Source of the DNA: Salinivenus lutea
GTDB taxonomy: Bacteria; Bacteroidota; Rhodothermia; Rhodothermales; Salinibacteraceae
Length of the DNA stretch: 64,000 nucleotides
Reading direction: 5' to 3'
NCBI GenBank assembly: GCA_002894685.1
Contig: NCRC01000007.1
Location: forward strand, 1-64,000
Every line of letters starts with the position of its first letter. The stretch's first letter is position 1. The notes beneath the pieces are model-generated. The model worked only from the letters and a program-made list of their open reading frames with translations. It had not been told where the DNA came from and searched no databases. Of the stretch, positions 55,713 through 64,000 are shown in pieces. The translations under genes were made by a program, and so were the position numbers.

Positions 55713-58700
55713 GTGTATTTCTGTTATTGCAAAGAGAAATCCCTCGCTTTAGGAAAAACACTCGCAGTGGTACTGGCCTGCGGTGTTCTCTTCTCTGGGG
55801 GACACAATGTCCTTGCGCAACCGGTGGAGCTCATCGTCCGGACCGACGACCCGTCCTCGGAGCTCGCCAACCAACTTCGTCTGTCCGAGTCTTCGGGCCA
55901 ACAATTGCCCGCCTCAGCTCAGCAAATCCAGACCGCGAACGCGGTCTTTTCGTCCAGCTCTGAACGAGTTGACTCCGGTCCCTCAAACCGGACACTCGCT
56001 TCGACCTTCCAGATCGCTGTCCGAGACTCGTCCACTCTCGAACAGTTGCTTTCCCAGCTGCGGGAACGGGACGATGTAACATACGCCCATCCAAACGTCA
56101 CCTTTACGCTCACCAATCGATCGCGCAGCGCACCCCCCGATCGATTGCCCCCACGGAATGGCGATCCCCCGATCCTCTCTCCCGAGAACGTATTGGCCGA
56201 CAGCCTCAATCATCTGGAGGTCGTCGGTGCGGTTGAGGCCTGGCAGGAAGCGGTCGGCGATTCCACCGTTCGGGTTGGCGTTGTCGATACGGGGGTGTAT
56301 CTCGAGCACCCCGACCTTGCGGGGCAGCTGGCGATCAACGAAGAGGAGGACCTCAACAACAACGGGCGCTTTGACCCCTACCCCTCCGAGCAGGGCGGCG
56401 ACCTGAACGGGGTGGACGACGATGGAAATGGGTATGTTGACGACGTGGTCGGTTACGATTTTGTAGACCGGCCGGATGCGATTCCCTCTGGGGAGTACGA
56501 GGATCGCGACCCGGACCCCCGACCGGACCCGGCGGGTCCGGGAAGCGGGCATGGAACGGCCGTGGCCGGCGTCGTTGCCGCGGCGCCCAAAGATCCCTCG
56601 GCGGGGATCGCGGGCGTGGCCCCGGGCGTGTCCATCGTGCCCCTCCGGGCCTTCGGGGGAGACGGACGCGGCCAGGCCGACGACATTGCGGCGGCCATTG
56701 TGTACGGGGCGACCCTCGGGCTCGATGTGCTCAATTTGTCCTTTGGGCGGGACGAGCCCGTTCCGGTTATTGAGGACGCCATTGAGTATGCGACCGACCA
56801 GGGCACCGTCGTGGTCGCCGCCGCGGGCAACGAGCTCACCGATGCCCCGCACTACCCGTCGGATTATCCAGAGGTTCTTTCGGTGGCGTGGCTGGCGGAA
56901 GATGGCGAGGGGCTTCCCGACTTTAATCGGAGTCAGTATGGGATTGGAATCGACATCGGGGCGCCCGGCACGAATGTGTTTTCGACTCGCTTTCCTCGCA
57001 ATCACCGTTCTTCGGATACTCCCCCGCCCCGCACGTCGCTTTACAGCTCCAACAGCGGGTCTTCGTTTTCTGCCCCCCAGGTCGCGGGCGCCGCGGCCCT
57101 GCTTCGGTCCGCTGACAGCTTCCTGTCTCCGGCGTCGATCCGATCCATTTTGACGAGTACGGCCGCGGACCTGAACGATGAAAACTGGGACGTTCGGACG
57201 GGGGCGGGCCGCCTGGATGCGCAAGCGGCGCTGCTGCGATCGTATCCTGCCCGTACGGAGATCACAACGCCATCGCACAACGCCGGGACCCTGGGCGAAT
57301 CCCCGATGCCGGTGATCGGCTCTGCGGTCTCTGCGGAGTTTGAAAGCTATGCGCTCTACTTTGCGGAGGGCACCAGGGACCTCGAGGACCGATCCGACCC
57401 CTGGCGCGAGATCCAGGCGCCTGTGTCGTCTCAGCAGCTGCAAGATACCCTTGGGGTCTGGGACGTGGCGTCGCTCTCGGAGGGGCCATATACGCTCCGG
57501 CTCGTCACGCGCCTCACGGATGGGTCCACGGTTGAGGATCGACGTCGGGTGTACGTTGATCGCACCCCGCCGCGTGTGTCCCTTCCCTTTTTGGGGACCG
57601 GGCGCGTCGAGGGGGCAAACGGGATCATCGCTGATGTTGAAAGCGACGACCCCGTCCGCCTGCGCATGACGATTGAGATGGAGGGTCGCCGGGACTCCGT
57701 GCAGAGCGAGTCGCGGGTTCGGCGCCAGGGGATCGCCTGGGCCGATGCGCGCGGCACGGGAGGCACTGCCCAGGTCACACTGCGCGCTACGAACCCCAGT
57801 GGCCTGACCACCACGATTGACACTGCCCTTTCTGTTCCCCCGGACCGGGAGAACACGGCCCTGCTTCGTCGTACGAGCACGTCGGTCCCGCGCGGGCATC
57901 TGCTCCCCCAGGCGACGGACGTTGACGGCGACGGCCTACAGGAGCTCGTGATGAATCAGGACCGTTCGCGCGGAGGCGTCTCCGACACCATCCGTTCATT
58001 TGAGTGGGCCGGCGAAGGATTTGCGCCGGCCGACACCCTCCGGTCCCGATCGTTTCCGCGTGACCTGGGGGATTCCGACGACAATGGTCGACAGGAACTC
58101 CTCTTCCAAATTCGGGGAGAGACAACCATTCGGGAGCAGCCGTCGCCCACTGCGTTTCCGACGGCCCCAATTTTTACGGATACGGCCGCCGCGGGCGGGG
58201 AGGCACTGCGCGGGGCCCTCCTTGCAGATCTGACTGGGGATGGACGAGATGATCTCTTGGCGGCGACTGACTCGTCGAGCTGGCGGGTTCTCCGACGCCG
58301 GAATGGCGAGTTTCAGGAGGCCTTCCGGCTTTCAAATCCCACGTCTGGTGGGCCGGACTCCTCGCGGGCAAATGTCTTTGGGCCCCCGACCGCGGCGACG
58401 GGCGACTTTGATGAGGATGGCGCTCCTGACCTCCTCGTGGGCGACCGAGACGGGGATCTGATTGTATACGAGGCGAGTGACGGGGGGACTCTGGCGCCCG
58501 TGTGGACGCACGAGACGGACCGTATCGACGCAGGGCGGCGCTTTGGGGTTGGAGACGTGACCGGCGATGGGCAGTCGGAATTTGTTACCATGAGCCGTAC
58601 CGCCCCCACCGAGTATCCGTCCGGCGGGCGAGCGCCCTCGTTCAGCTACTACAGTGTGTGGAAAGCAAGCGGCCCGGACTCCTATCAGCGCCGCTATCAG

Positions 58701-60101
58701 CTCCCGGTCGTGCTTCCTCCCAGCAATCAGGGGGCGATTCAGATGGGCGATCTGGATGGGGATGCCCGTCAGGAGGTCGTAATTGCCCACCCCCCGTCGG
58801 TCCTGGTGCTGGACTGGACGAACGGGCGGTGGCGGGTGCTCCACGAAAATCAAGAGTCCCCATCCATCCTGACGCCTGAGATGGTGGTCTCCGACTTTTC
58901 TGGGGACGGGCGCGCCTCTGTAATTGCCGGGGCGGAGGAGCCGGTTCTCCAGCGCTACGTGGTCGACGAGACGGCCGTCCGCAACGCGCCGCCTCAGTGG
59001 GCTCGCGCTCATCCCCTCGGGGCCGACGCGGTCCAGCTCGCATGGCAGGCGCCCGGTGCCGACTCTGTGGAGGTGTTTGCCGGGCCGCTGGAGGGCGAGC
59101 TGCGCCCGGTCCGGACCACGACGGATTCTAGTGCGGTGATCTCGGGGGCGTCCCCCCGCCGGTTTACGCTACGGGCCTGGAGAAAGGGAGAGGCGTCGCC
59201 TCTTTCCCCCTCGCGCCCCCTTCGCCCGCACGATTCCGCGACCGTGACGGCCGTCGAATATCCCGAGCCCTCCTCCGTTACGCTCCGCTTCTCCGAGCCG
59301 CTGCCTGACGGGGTGCGCGCCGAGACGTTTGCGTTTGGCGAGCAGGGGCGGTCCCCGGAGCGCCTCGTCCAGCCGAACAACCGGAGCGCCGTGGTGCTGC
59401 GGTTCCCACGCTCGGTGGCCGGGACAAGTGGCCTGCTGCACTGGCCCCCCATCACCGATGCCTCAGGGCTCCCGGTTGCGGACACGACTCAGTCCCTGTC
59501 GTTTCCCGCGGCGGATCGGCCGTCGTTGTTTGTCGAGGAGGCGACGATTCTGAGCGAACAGCGCGTTCGGCTGCGGTACAGCGCGCCCGTGCCGCCAGCG
59601 CAGGCGACGGACCCGTCCCGGTATCGGGTGCGGCCTCGGGGCCGTGTGGATGCGGCCCGCATGCGCGAGGAGTCGGAGCGCTCGGTGCTTCTCCACATCG
59701 ACGGGCTCGCGGTGGGGGCTACCGGGCAGGAGGCGTCCCTGACGATCACGGACATGGTGAGTACCGACGGTCGCTCGCTTGCGCAGGAAGGCGGAACGGT
59801 CCGCCTTACCCGTCCCGCCGGGGACCTCGACAATGTTTTTGTGTACCCGAATCCGCATCGGGCCCTGCAGCACGGGGAAGAGATTACCATTGCCGGTCTT
59901 CCGTCGCAGGCCACGATTCGAGTGTATTCGCCGGAGGGGCGACTGGTCGACGAGTGGACGGTCGAAGACAACCCCACGGGCGGGTCAACGTGGGACCTCC
60001 GGGATCGACGGGGCCAACGGGTGCCGTCTGGCATTTACCTGTTTCGCATTGAGGCCCCCGAACAGTCTGCTGTCCTGAAGAAGGCTGCTGTCCTCCGGTA
60101 G
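55713..60101 (+). CDS. Secreted subtilisin-like serine protease with FG-GAP repeats and sorting domain
   Basis: The product is about 1462 residues from a GTG start; an alternative nearby start is possible, but the signal peptide (hydrophobic LAVVLACGVLF, then VLAQ) must be kept. A propeptide-like region (40-150) precedes the S8 domain with triad Asp192 (VVDTGV), His280 (GHGTAVAG) and Ser451 (GSSFSAP) and a calcium-type NNNGRFDPY segment. Seven FG-GAP/VCBS-like repeats (about 730-1075; DVDGDGLQE, DLTGDGRDD, DFDEDGAPD and others) probably form a beta-propeller. The last 85 residues (YPNPHRAL to the end) form a sorting domain. It is likely cell-surface or secreted. Confidence 0.88.
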   Translation: MYFCYCKEKSLALGKTLAVVLACGVLFSGGHNVLAQPVELIVRTDDPSSELANQLRLSESSGQQLPASAQQIQTANAVFSSSSERVDSGPSNRTLASTFQIAVRDSSTLEQLLSQLRERDDVTYAHPNVTFTLTNRSRSAPPDRLPPRNGDPPILSPENVLADSLNHLEVVGAVEAWQEAVGDSTVRVGVVDTGVYLEHPDLAGQLAINEEEDLNNNGRFDPYPSEQGGDLNGVDDDGNGYVDDVVGYDFVDRPDAIPSGEYEDRDPDPRPDPAGPGSGHGTAVAGVVAAAPKDPSAGIAGVAPGVSIVPLRAFGGDGRGQADDIAAAIVYGATLGLDVLNLSFGRDEPVPVIEDAIEYATDQGTVVVAAAGNELTDAPHYPSDYPEVLSVAWLAEDGEGLPDFNRSQYGIGIDIGAPGTNVFSTRFPRNHRSSDTPPPRTSLYSSNSGSSFSAPQVAGAAALLRSADSFLSPASIRSILTSTAADLNDENWDVRTGAGRLDAQAALLRSYPARTEITTPSHNAGTLGESPMPVIGSAVSAEFESYALYFAEGTRDLEDRSDPWREIQAPVSSQQLQDTLGVWDVASLSEGPYTLRLVTRLTDGSTVEDRRRVYVDRTPPRVSLPFLGTGRVEGANGIIADVESDDPVRLRMTIEMEGRRDSVQSESRVRRQGIAWADARGTGGTAQVTLRATNPSGLTTTIDTALSVPPDRENTALLRRTSTSVPRGHLLPQATDVDGDGLQELVMNQDRSRGGVSDTIRSFEWAGEGFAPADTLRSRSFPRDLGDSDDNGRQELLFQIRGETTIREQPSPTAFPTAPIFTDTAAAGGEALRGALLADLTGDGRDDLLAATDSSSWRVLRRRNGEFQEAFRLSNPTSGGPDSSRANVFGPPTAATGDFDEDGAPDLLVGDRDGDLIVYEASDGGTLAPVWTHETDRIDAGRRFGVGDVTGDGQSEFVTMSRTAPTEYPSGGRAPSFSYYSVWKASGPDSYQRRYQLPVVLPPSNQGAIQMGDLDGDARQEVVIAHPPSVLVLDWTNGRWRVLHENQESPSILTPEMVVSDFSGDGRASVIAGAEEPVLQRYVVDETAVRNAPPQWARAHPLGADAVQLAWQAPGADSVEVFAGPLEGELRPVRTTTDSSAVISGASPRRFTLRAWRKGEASPLSPSRPLRPHDSATVTAVEYPEPSSVTLRFSEPLPDGVRAETFAFGEQGRSPERLVQPNNRSAVVLRFPRSVAGTSGLLHWPPITDASGLPVADTTQSLSFPAADRPSLFVEEATILSEQRVRLRYSAPVPPAQATDPSRYRVRPRGRVDAARMREESERSVLLHIDGLAVGATGQEASLTITDMVSTDGRSLAQEGGTVRLTRPAGDLDNVFVYPNPHRALQHGEEITIAGLPSQATIRVYSPEGRLVDEWTVEDNPTGGSTWDLRDRRGQRVPSGIYLFRIEAPEQSAVLKKAAVLR

Positions 60102-60111
60102 CCGCTGTCCG

Positions 60112-61434
60112 ATGTCGGTTGATCTTTCGTCCATGCCCGCACTTCCGTCGAGTCGTCCCGATACGCTTCTCCTCGCGATCACGGTGGGGGCGCTGGCCTG
60201 TCTCCCGGTGCTTGCCTCTTTTCCTACGCTCTGGCCCCCTCTGGTGGGCGTTGTCTTCTTTGCGATGGGCGGGCTCATCACCCTCCGCCATCGCGAGGCG
60301 CTCTCGATGCGGACGGTGTTGTGGGGGGGCGTCCTGCTCCGCGTGCTTTTTCTCCCGCTTCTGCCGGAGCTCACCGACGATCCCTTTCGGTATTTGTGGG
60401 ACGGCCGGCTCCAACTTGCAGGCATCAACCCATACCACTACGTCCCCGAGGCAGACGCGCTGTCGTCTTTTCAGGAGGGGGTCCTGTTTCGGGAGATGAA
60501 CTCTCAGCCCTACTACAGCATCTATCCTCCCCTCACCCAACTGACGTTCGTGGTCGGGGGGCTGGGGAGCCTGCTGGACTGGCACCTCGGCTACTATCTC
60601 CTGAAGGGGCTGTACACCGCCGTCGAGTTCGGCGGCGTGGTCCTCCTCAGTCGGATGACGACGGCCCGGAACGTCGTGTTGTACGCCTGGAATCCGGTTG
60701 TGCTGCTCGAAGTTGCCGGGCAGGGGCATACCGAAGCCCTCATGGTTCCGCTGCTTGTGGGCGTGATATGGAGCGTACAGCAGGGATGGGCCGCAACGGC
60801 GTCCATGCTGGTGACGGCCGCCGGGATGGTGAAGCTGTATCCGTTTGTGCTCGGGCCGTTTTTGCTCCGCCGATTTGGCGTGCGGGCGGTGTGGCCCGGC
60901 GCCTTGCTGGGGGTGGCGCTCTCCCTTCCGTATGCCGCGCCGTACGTGCTCCCGCACATGAAGGCCTCCGTCGACCTCTTCTCGGAGCTCTTTGAGTTCA
61001 ATGCGGGGCCCTACTATCTGGTGAAATATGGGTTCTGGCTGGGGACCGGCGCGGATTGGAGCAAGGTCATTGGCCCGGCATTTCGTGGGGTGTTCGTCGC
61101 GAGCCTCCCGGGGCTCTACGTCTTGGACGGGTGGTACAACTGGTCCATGCGGCGGGCGGCCCTGTGGACGATCGGCCTTTTCCTCGTGCTGAGCACGACC
61201 GTTCATCCATGGTATCTGGTGCCGGTGCTTGCGCTCAGTGTCCTCGATGAGACGCCGTCCTGGCACTGGGTGTGGCTCGCCACGGCCAGCGTCGGCACGT
61301 ATCTGTTCTACGTCGGGGGGACGTATTGGATCTGGATCATCGGAGGATGGGGAGGCGCGGGCGTCCTTGCCCTCTACCGACACCGTTCTGCTGTGCGGGC
61401 GTTGGTGCAGGCGGGGCGGAAAAGGGCATCCTAG
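60112..61434 (+). CDS. Membrane glycosyltransferase, GT-C / DUF2029-like
   Basis: The product has 440 residues with about 11 hydrophobic helices. The conserved acidic start of GT-C enzymes is seen as LPELTDDPFRYLWDGRLQLA in the first periplasmic loop, followed by GINPYHYVPE and SIYPPLTQLTF, as in polyprenyl-phosphate mannosyl- or glucosyltransferases. The acceptor is unknown; it starts ten bases after the protease gene, so a role in decorating secreted proteins or lipids is possible but unproven. It converges with miaA. Confidence 0.75.
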   Translation: MSVDLSSMPALPSSRPDTLLLAITVGALACLPVLASFPTLWPPLVGVVFFAMGGLITLRHREALSMRTVLWGGVLLRVLFLPLLPELTDDPFRYLWDGRLQLAGINPYHYVPEADALSSFQEGVLFREMNSQPYYSIYPPLTQLTFVVGGLGSLLDWHLGYYLLKGLYTAVEFGGVVLLSRMTTARNVVLYAWNPVVLLEVAGQGHTEALMVPLLVGVIWSVQQGWAATASMLVTAAGMVKLYPFVLGPFLLRRFGVRAVWPGALLGVALSLPYAAPYVLPHMKASVDLFSELFEFNAGPYYLVKYGFWLGTGADWSKVIGPAFRGVFVASLPGLYVLDGWYNWSMRRAALWTIGLFLVLSTTVHPWYLVPVLALSVLDETPSWHWVWLATASVGTYLFYVGGTYWIWIIGGWGGAGVLALYRHRSAVRALVQAGRKRAS

Positions 61435-61436
61435 GG

Positions 61437-62375
61437 CTATTCCGCTGTCTCCCCGTGCTGTCGGTAGGTCTCGATGATTTCGGGTGCTGTGGCCTCCGCC
61501 GCGTCCATCCAGTGGTATTCGTCGTAGCGCCGAAACCAGGTGAGCTGGCGCTTGGCATAGCGGCGCGTGTTCCGTTTGATGCGGCGCACCATCTCGTCGT
61601 AGTCAATTTCGCCCTGCAGGTGCTGAATGGGCTCGCGGTATCCGATGGTACTTAGGGGCGGCTCGTCCAGTGCGACCCCCTCAATCTGCATGACCTCCCG
61701 CACCTCGTCGAGGAGCCCATCGTCGAGCATGCGGTCGACCCGCTTGTTGGCGCGCTCGTACAGCTCGTCTCGGTCCCGGTTGAGGACAATGGTTGTGTAG
61801 TCGTACGGCGGCTCCGGCTGGTTCTCGTGGTAGTAGCTGAGGGGATTGCCGGTGCCGTGATAGACCTCCAGGGCGCGCAGGACGCGTTGGGTTTTGGTCG
61901 GGTCGTTTTTCTCGGCCTGGCGCGGATCTACGTCTTTCAGTTCCTCATACAGCGCCTCTTTCCCTTCGTCTTCGAGACGATCCTCCAGCCAGTCGCGCAC
62001 GTCGTCGTCGACGTCGGGAATGTCGGCAAGGCCGTACTGGACCGCGTGGACGTACAAGGTGGCGCCCCCGACCAGCAGCGGGCGGGTGCCGCGGGACAGG
62101 AGGGTGCGTATTCGTTCATTCACAGCGTCGGCGTAATCGCCGGCCGTGTAGGGGGCAGTCAGCGACCGCTCGCCAATGAAATGGTGCGGAACGCGCTCCT
62201 GCTGCGCAGGCATTGGCTTGGCGGTTCCAATCGTCAACTCCTGGTATACCTGACGGCTGTCAAGAGAGACGATCTCGGCGTCAAGTTGCTCGGCGACGCT
62301 CAGGCTCAGTTCGGTTTTTCCGACCGCGGTCGGGCCGGTGAGGGTGAGGAAGGGGCCGGGACGAGAAGAAGCCAT
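61437..62375 (-). CDS. miaA: tRNA dimethylallyltransferase
   Basis: The product has 312 residues. It adds an isopentenyl group to adenosine 37 of tRNAs reading UNN codons. It has the P-loop LTGPTAVGKTELSLSVAEQL, the VSLDSRQVYQELTIGTAKP motif and the later HYFGT-like region with FIGERSLTAPYTAGDYA, plus the C-terminal RRYAKRQLTWFRR. Met at 62375 is preferred, since the 16-codon extension is unnatural. It lies downstream of xanthorhodopsin on the same strand after a strong hairpin. Confidence 0.94.
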   Translation of the reverse strand: MASSRPGPFLTLTGPTAVGKTELSLSVAEQLDAEIVSLDSRQVYQELTIGTAKPMPAQQERVPHHFIGERSLTAPYTAGDYADAVNERIRTLLSRGTRPLLVGGATLYVHAVQYGLADIPDVDDDVRDWLEDRLEDEGKEALYEELKDVDPRQAEKNDPTKTQRVLRALEVYHGTGNPLSYYHENQPEPPYDYTTIVLNRDRDELYERANKRVDRMLDDGLLDEVREVMQIEGVALDEPPLSTIGYREPIQHLQGEIDYDEMVRRIKRNTRRYAKRQLTWFRRYDEYHWMDAAEATAPEIIETYRQHGETAE

Positions 62376-62430
62376 TCGGGGCAACCGATTGGTGGGGGAG
62401 AGACACGATCCATGGCCTCCCACAAATACA

Positions 62431-62466
62431 GTGGCCCGCCGTCGGTTTCTTCCGACGACGGGCCAC
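62431..62466 (-). terminator. Strong hairpin between xanthorhodopsin and miaA
   Basis: A 15-base stem (GTGGCCCGCCGTCGG with CCGACGACGGGCCAC, one mismatch) around a six-base loop, 35 bases beyond the rhodopsin stop. No T-tract; likely a terminator or 3' stabiliser. Confidence 0.65.
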
Positions 62467-62501
62467 AGGGCATTCAGCCGTGTGATGGGAATACAGGGCG
62501 T

Positions 62502-63314
62502 TTAGGCCTCTGCACTTGCCGGCTGTACCATCTTGTCCACATTGTAGCCCTCTTCCTCGGACTTGGCCTTCGCGATGCTGTAAATCAGCACGCCGTAGCC
62601 GGCCTTCGCGAAGATGTCGGCCAGGGTGTACCCGACCTGAATGACGACGGTCGAGGAGGCGCCGGTCCATCCGAAGAACGGAGCCATGTACACGATGGGG
62701 TAGAAGCCCCAGGTGAAGAGCAGCAGGAGCCGAGCATTCCCCAGGAGGGTGGACACTCGCTTCGACTGCTGCTGGATGACATCCCCGAGTCCGGTGAACA
62801 GCACATAGAGGATGTACACGAAGGGAAGGGTGCTAAGGAAGCCCCACAGGCCTCGCGTACCAAACAGCTCCGTGCTGGTGCTGACCTCGCCGGGGTATCC
62901 GAGCACAATCATCAGCGCGGCGGCAAAGCCGAGCTTGCCCGCCAGCGGGCCGCTTTCGCCTTTCGGAAGGTCCATTACCAGGACGAGTTCAACGACGAGC
63001 AGGGGGACGGTGAGTAGCCAGTCCACGTATCGATACGCGTCGTTGAAGGGCTCGCCGCTAAACTCATACATCCCCGCGGCCTGGTTGAGCGTGTAGGCGT
63101 GCTCCCAGCTGTTGAAAATGCGGAAGTAATGGTAGCCAGCGATCAGGACCACGAGCGCCGATACCATCATCGAGATTCGGTACTTCGGCGCCAGGTTCTT
63201 CTGTGCAAGCACGAAGAACACGAACGCGGCCCCCATCGTGGCGATGGTGAACGAAAACATGTTGTACACCAGGGAATACTGCCCCGGCGTAAGTGAAGGA
63301 AGCTCCTGTAGCAT
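62502..63314 (-). CDS. Xanthorhodopsin (light-driven proton pump with carotenoid antenna)
   Basis: The product has 270 residues and seven helices. From this start: His62 (GYHYFRI), proton acceptor Asp98 (YRYVDWLLTVPLL), proton donor Glu109 (VVELVLVM) and retinal Lys237 (AKAGYGVLIY). Gly158 (GLWGFLST) matches the S. ruber glycine that leaves space for the 4-keto ring of salinixanthin, so an antenna carotenoid is expected. GGAGG lies seven bases before the ATG and fixes the start. Compared with S. ruber (from memory) there is a two-residue insertion after helix B and a shorter F-G loop. Lycopene cyclase lies directly upstream. Confidence 0.95.
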   Translation of the reverse strand: MLQELPSLTPGQYSLVYNMFSFTIATMGAAFVFFVLAQKNLAPKYRISMMVSALVVLIAGYHYFRIFNSWEHAYTLNQAAGMYEFSGEPFNDAYRYVDWLLTVPLLVVELVLVMDLPKGESGPLAGKLGFAAALMIVLGYPGEVSTSTELFGTRGLWGFLSTLPFVYILYVLFTGLGDVIQQQSKRVSTLLGNARLLLLFTWGFYPIVYMAPFFGWTGASSTVVIQVGYTLADIFAKAGYGVLIYSIAKAKSEEEGYNVDKMVQPASAEA

Positions 63315-63321
63315 GGATTTG

Positions 63322-63326
63322 CCTCC
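63322..63326 (-). promoter_or_regulatory. Ribosome-binding site of xanthorhodopsin
   Basis: GGAGG on the minus strand, seven bases before the ATG at 63314. It decides the start against an in-frame extension of seven codons. Confidence 0.75.
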
Positions 63327-63410
63327 GTTGTTCAAGAAAATTGCGAATACGGCTGGCAGTCCATTGTCGAAGCCGTGTGACTCAAGGCGACCGCCAGTTC
63401 GATCTTTCTA

Positions 63411-63430
63411 ATACTAGTATATGCACCCTC
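63411..63430 (-). promoter_or_regulatory. AT-rich palindrome in the xanthorhodopsin upstream region
   Basis: ATACTAGTAT (63411-63420) is a perfect ten-base palindrome about 100 bases before the start codon. It overlaps a TATACT box on the minus strand, so it may be a promoter -10 and/or regulator site. Confidence 0.4.
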
Positions 63431-63514
63431 CCGGAAAAGAGACCAAATCGTTCGGACAAATCAGCCCCCAAACTTGTGAGATGGGAGTTATATCTGGCGT
63501 ATATATCTATTTTG

Positions 63515-64000
63515 TCACAATTGCTCCTGGCTTGTGGAGACTGGAGAGGCCGCGGCAATTGTTGATTCGGGGCTGTTCAGCAGCAGAAGGAGCCCTTTCA
63601 CCACCAGGAGATTCGTGGCGAGAAAAAATGTGGCCTCTTCTATGGGCAGGCCGAGCGGGGCAATGCCGAGCGTATAGTCCTTCGAGATGATCCAGATGCT
63701 GAGTGAGATCGCGATGGTGTCGGCGACCCACAGGTAGAGCGTTGGGACCCCGACGGTTATGAGAAGCACGCCCCGATGCGTCCAGAGGGTCTCTCCGTCG
63801 TACAACCACATTCCGGCGAGGAGAGGGCACACCCAGAGGAGGATCAGGGCGAGGTACACCGCAGAGCTGATGGACGCCCACAAGGCGCCCGCCGCAAGTG
63901 CACTCAGGATGGTAAACGTAAGGAATCCTCCCCAGGCGGCCGCTGTAGCGGCGGCGTTCTCCGACGGCTGGCTTCGCCCGGTGCGCATCACATACTGGTA
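63515..64000 (-). CDS. Lycopene cyclase domain protein (CrtYcd-type), 5' end cut by window edge
   Basis: The frame runs open to the right edge (codons precede the apparent Met), so the N-terminal part is missing. The visible 160 residues have three to four membrane helices and the second lycopene cyclase domain: ILLWVCPLLAGMWLYDGETL, VGVPTLYLWVADTIAISLSI and the conserved PIEEATFFLATNLLVVKGL. In Bacteroidota and actinobacteria such proteins cyclise lycopene to beta/gamma-carotene in the membrane, feeding retinal and carotenoid antenna. It lies 200 bases upstream of xanthorhodopsin on the same strand, with its own AT-rich intergenic region. Confidence 0.85.
   Translation of the reverse strand, partial: YQYVMRTGRSQPSENAAATAAAWGGFLTFTILSALAAGALWASISSAVYLALILLWVCPLLAGMWLYDGETLWTHRGVLLITVGVPTLYLWVADTIAISLSIWIISKDYTLGIAPLGLPIEEATFFLATNLLVVKGLLLLLNSPESTIAAASPVSTSQEQL

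Overview
The window is a GC-rich bacterial chromosome segment that looks like Salinibacter or a close relative (Rhodothermota, extreme halophile). The main reason is a xanthorhodopsin gene near the right end. It keeps the retinal lysine, the proton acceptor and donor, and the glycine that makes room for the carotenoid antenna of Salinibacter ruber xanthorhodopsin, and a lycopene cyclase lies just upstream of it. Strongly acidic proteins, long acidic tails on S1, NusA and IF-2, and Bacteroidota/Rhodothermota-type C-terminal sorting domains agree with this. The species assignment is inference.

Layout. 1-5961: cell-surface genes. A secreted PKD/BspA-repeat protein enters from the left edge, is split by a frameshift in a G8 tract, and ends in a sorting domain; a 1176-residue secreted mosaic protein follows. 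5962-7877: a mobile-element scar. An IS630-family element sits exactly in the left CTAG target duplication of a decayed IS5-family element, whose right CTAG supplies the stop codon of the next gene. 7874-13613: Xaa-Pro aminopeptidase, a small membrane protein, a tandem TerB-like protein, FxsA, a renalase-like flavoprotein and a ferredoxin-NADP reductase. 13736-16180: surA-moxR. 16743-20718: convergent gltX and glnS, the latter with a YqeY/GatB-like tail. 20855-27546: a lipoprotein, then trmH-mutA-mutB-meaB (methylmalonyl-CoA mutase and its GTPase chaperone). 27639-31857: lipoprotein, cmk and rpsA. 32018-37813: ACT-domain malic enzyme, two small AT-richer orphan genes, aldehyde dehydrogenase, aminotransferase and a small membrane protein. 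37848-38985: prfB with the autoregulatory +1 frameshift.

39237-49391 is the translation/RNA operon rimP-nusA-infB-rbfA-truB-ribF-rpsO-pnp, with several hairpins that look like terminators or processing sites. 49542-55704 carries galE, scpA-scpB-rluB (chromosome condensation and rRNA pseudouridylation), guaB and an M24 peptidase. 55713-61434 has a 1462-residue secreted subtilisin with a seven-repeat FG-GAP region and a sorting domain, followed by a GT-C-like membrane glycosyltransferase. 61437-64000, on the minus strand, holds lycopene cyclase (cut by the window edge), xanthorhodopsin and miaA.

Most of the window is core housekeeping. No CRISPR array, rRNA, prophage or defence island was seen, and no tRNA was recognised by eye. 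I found no clearly new multi-gene system. The best leads are the possible phase switch in the surface-protein gene, the nested insertion sequences, the two orphan small genes, and the possible attenuator and processing hairpins in the nusA/pnp operon.
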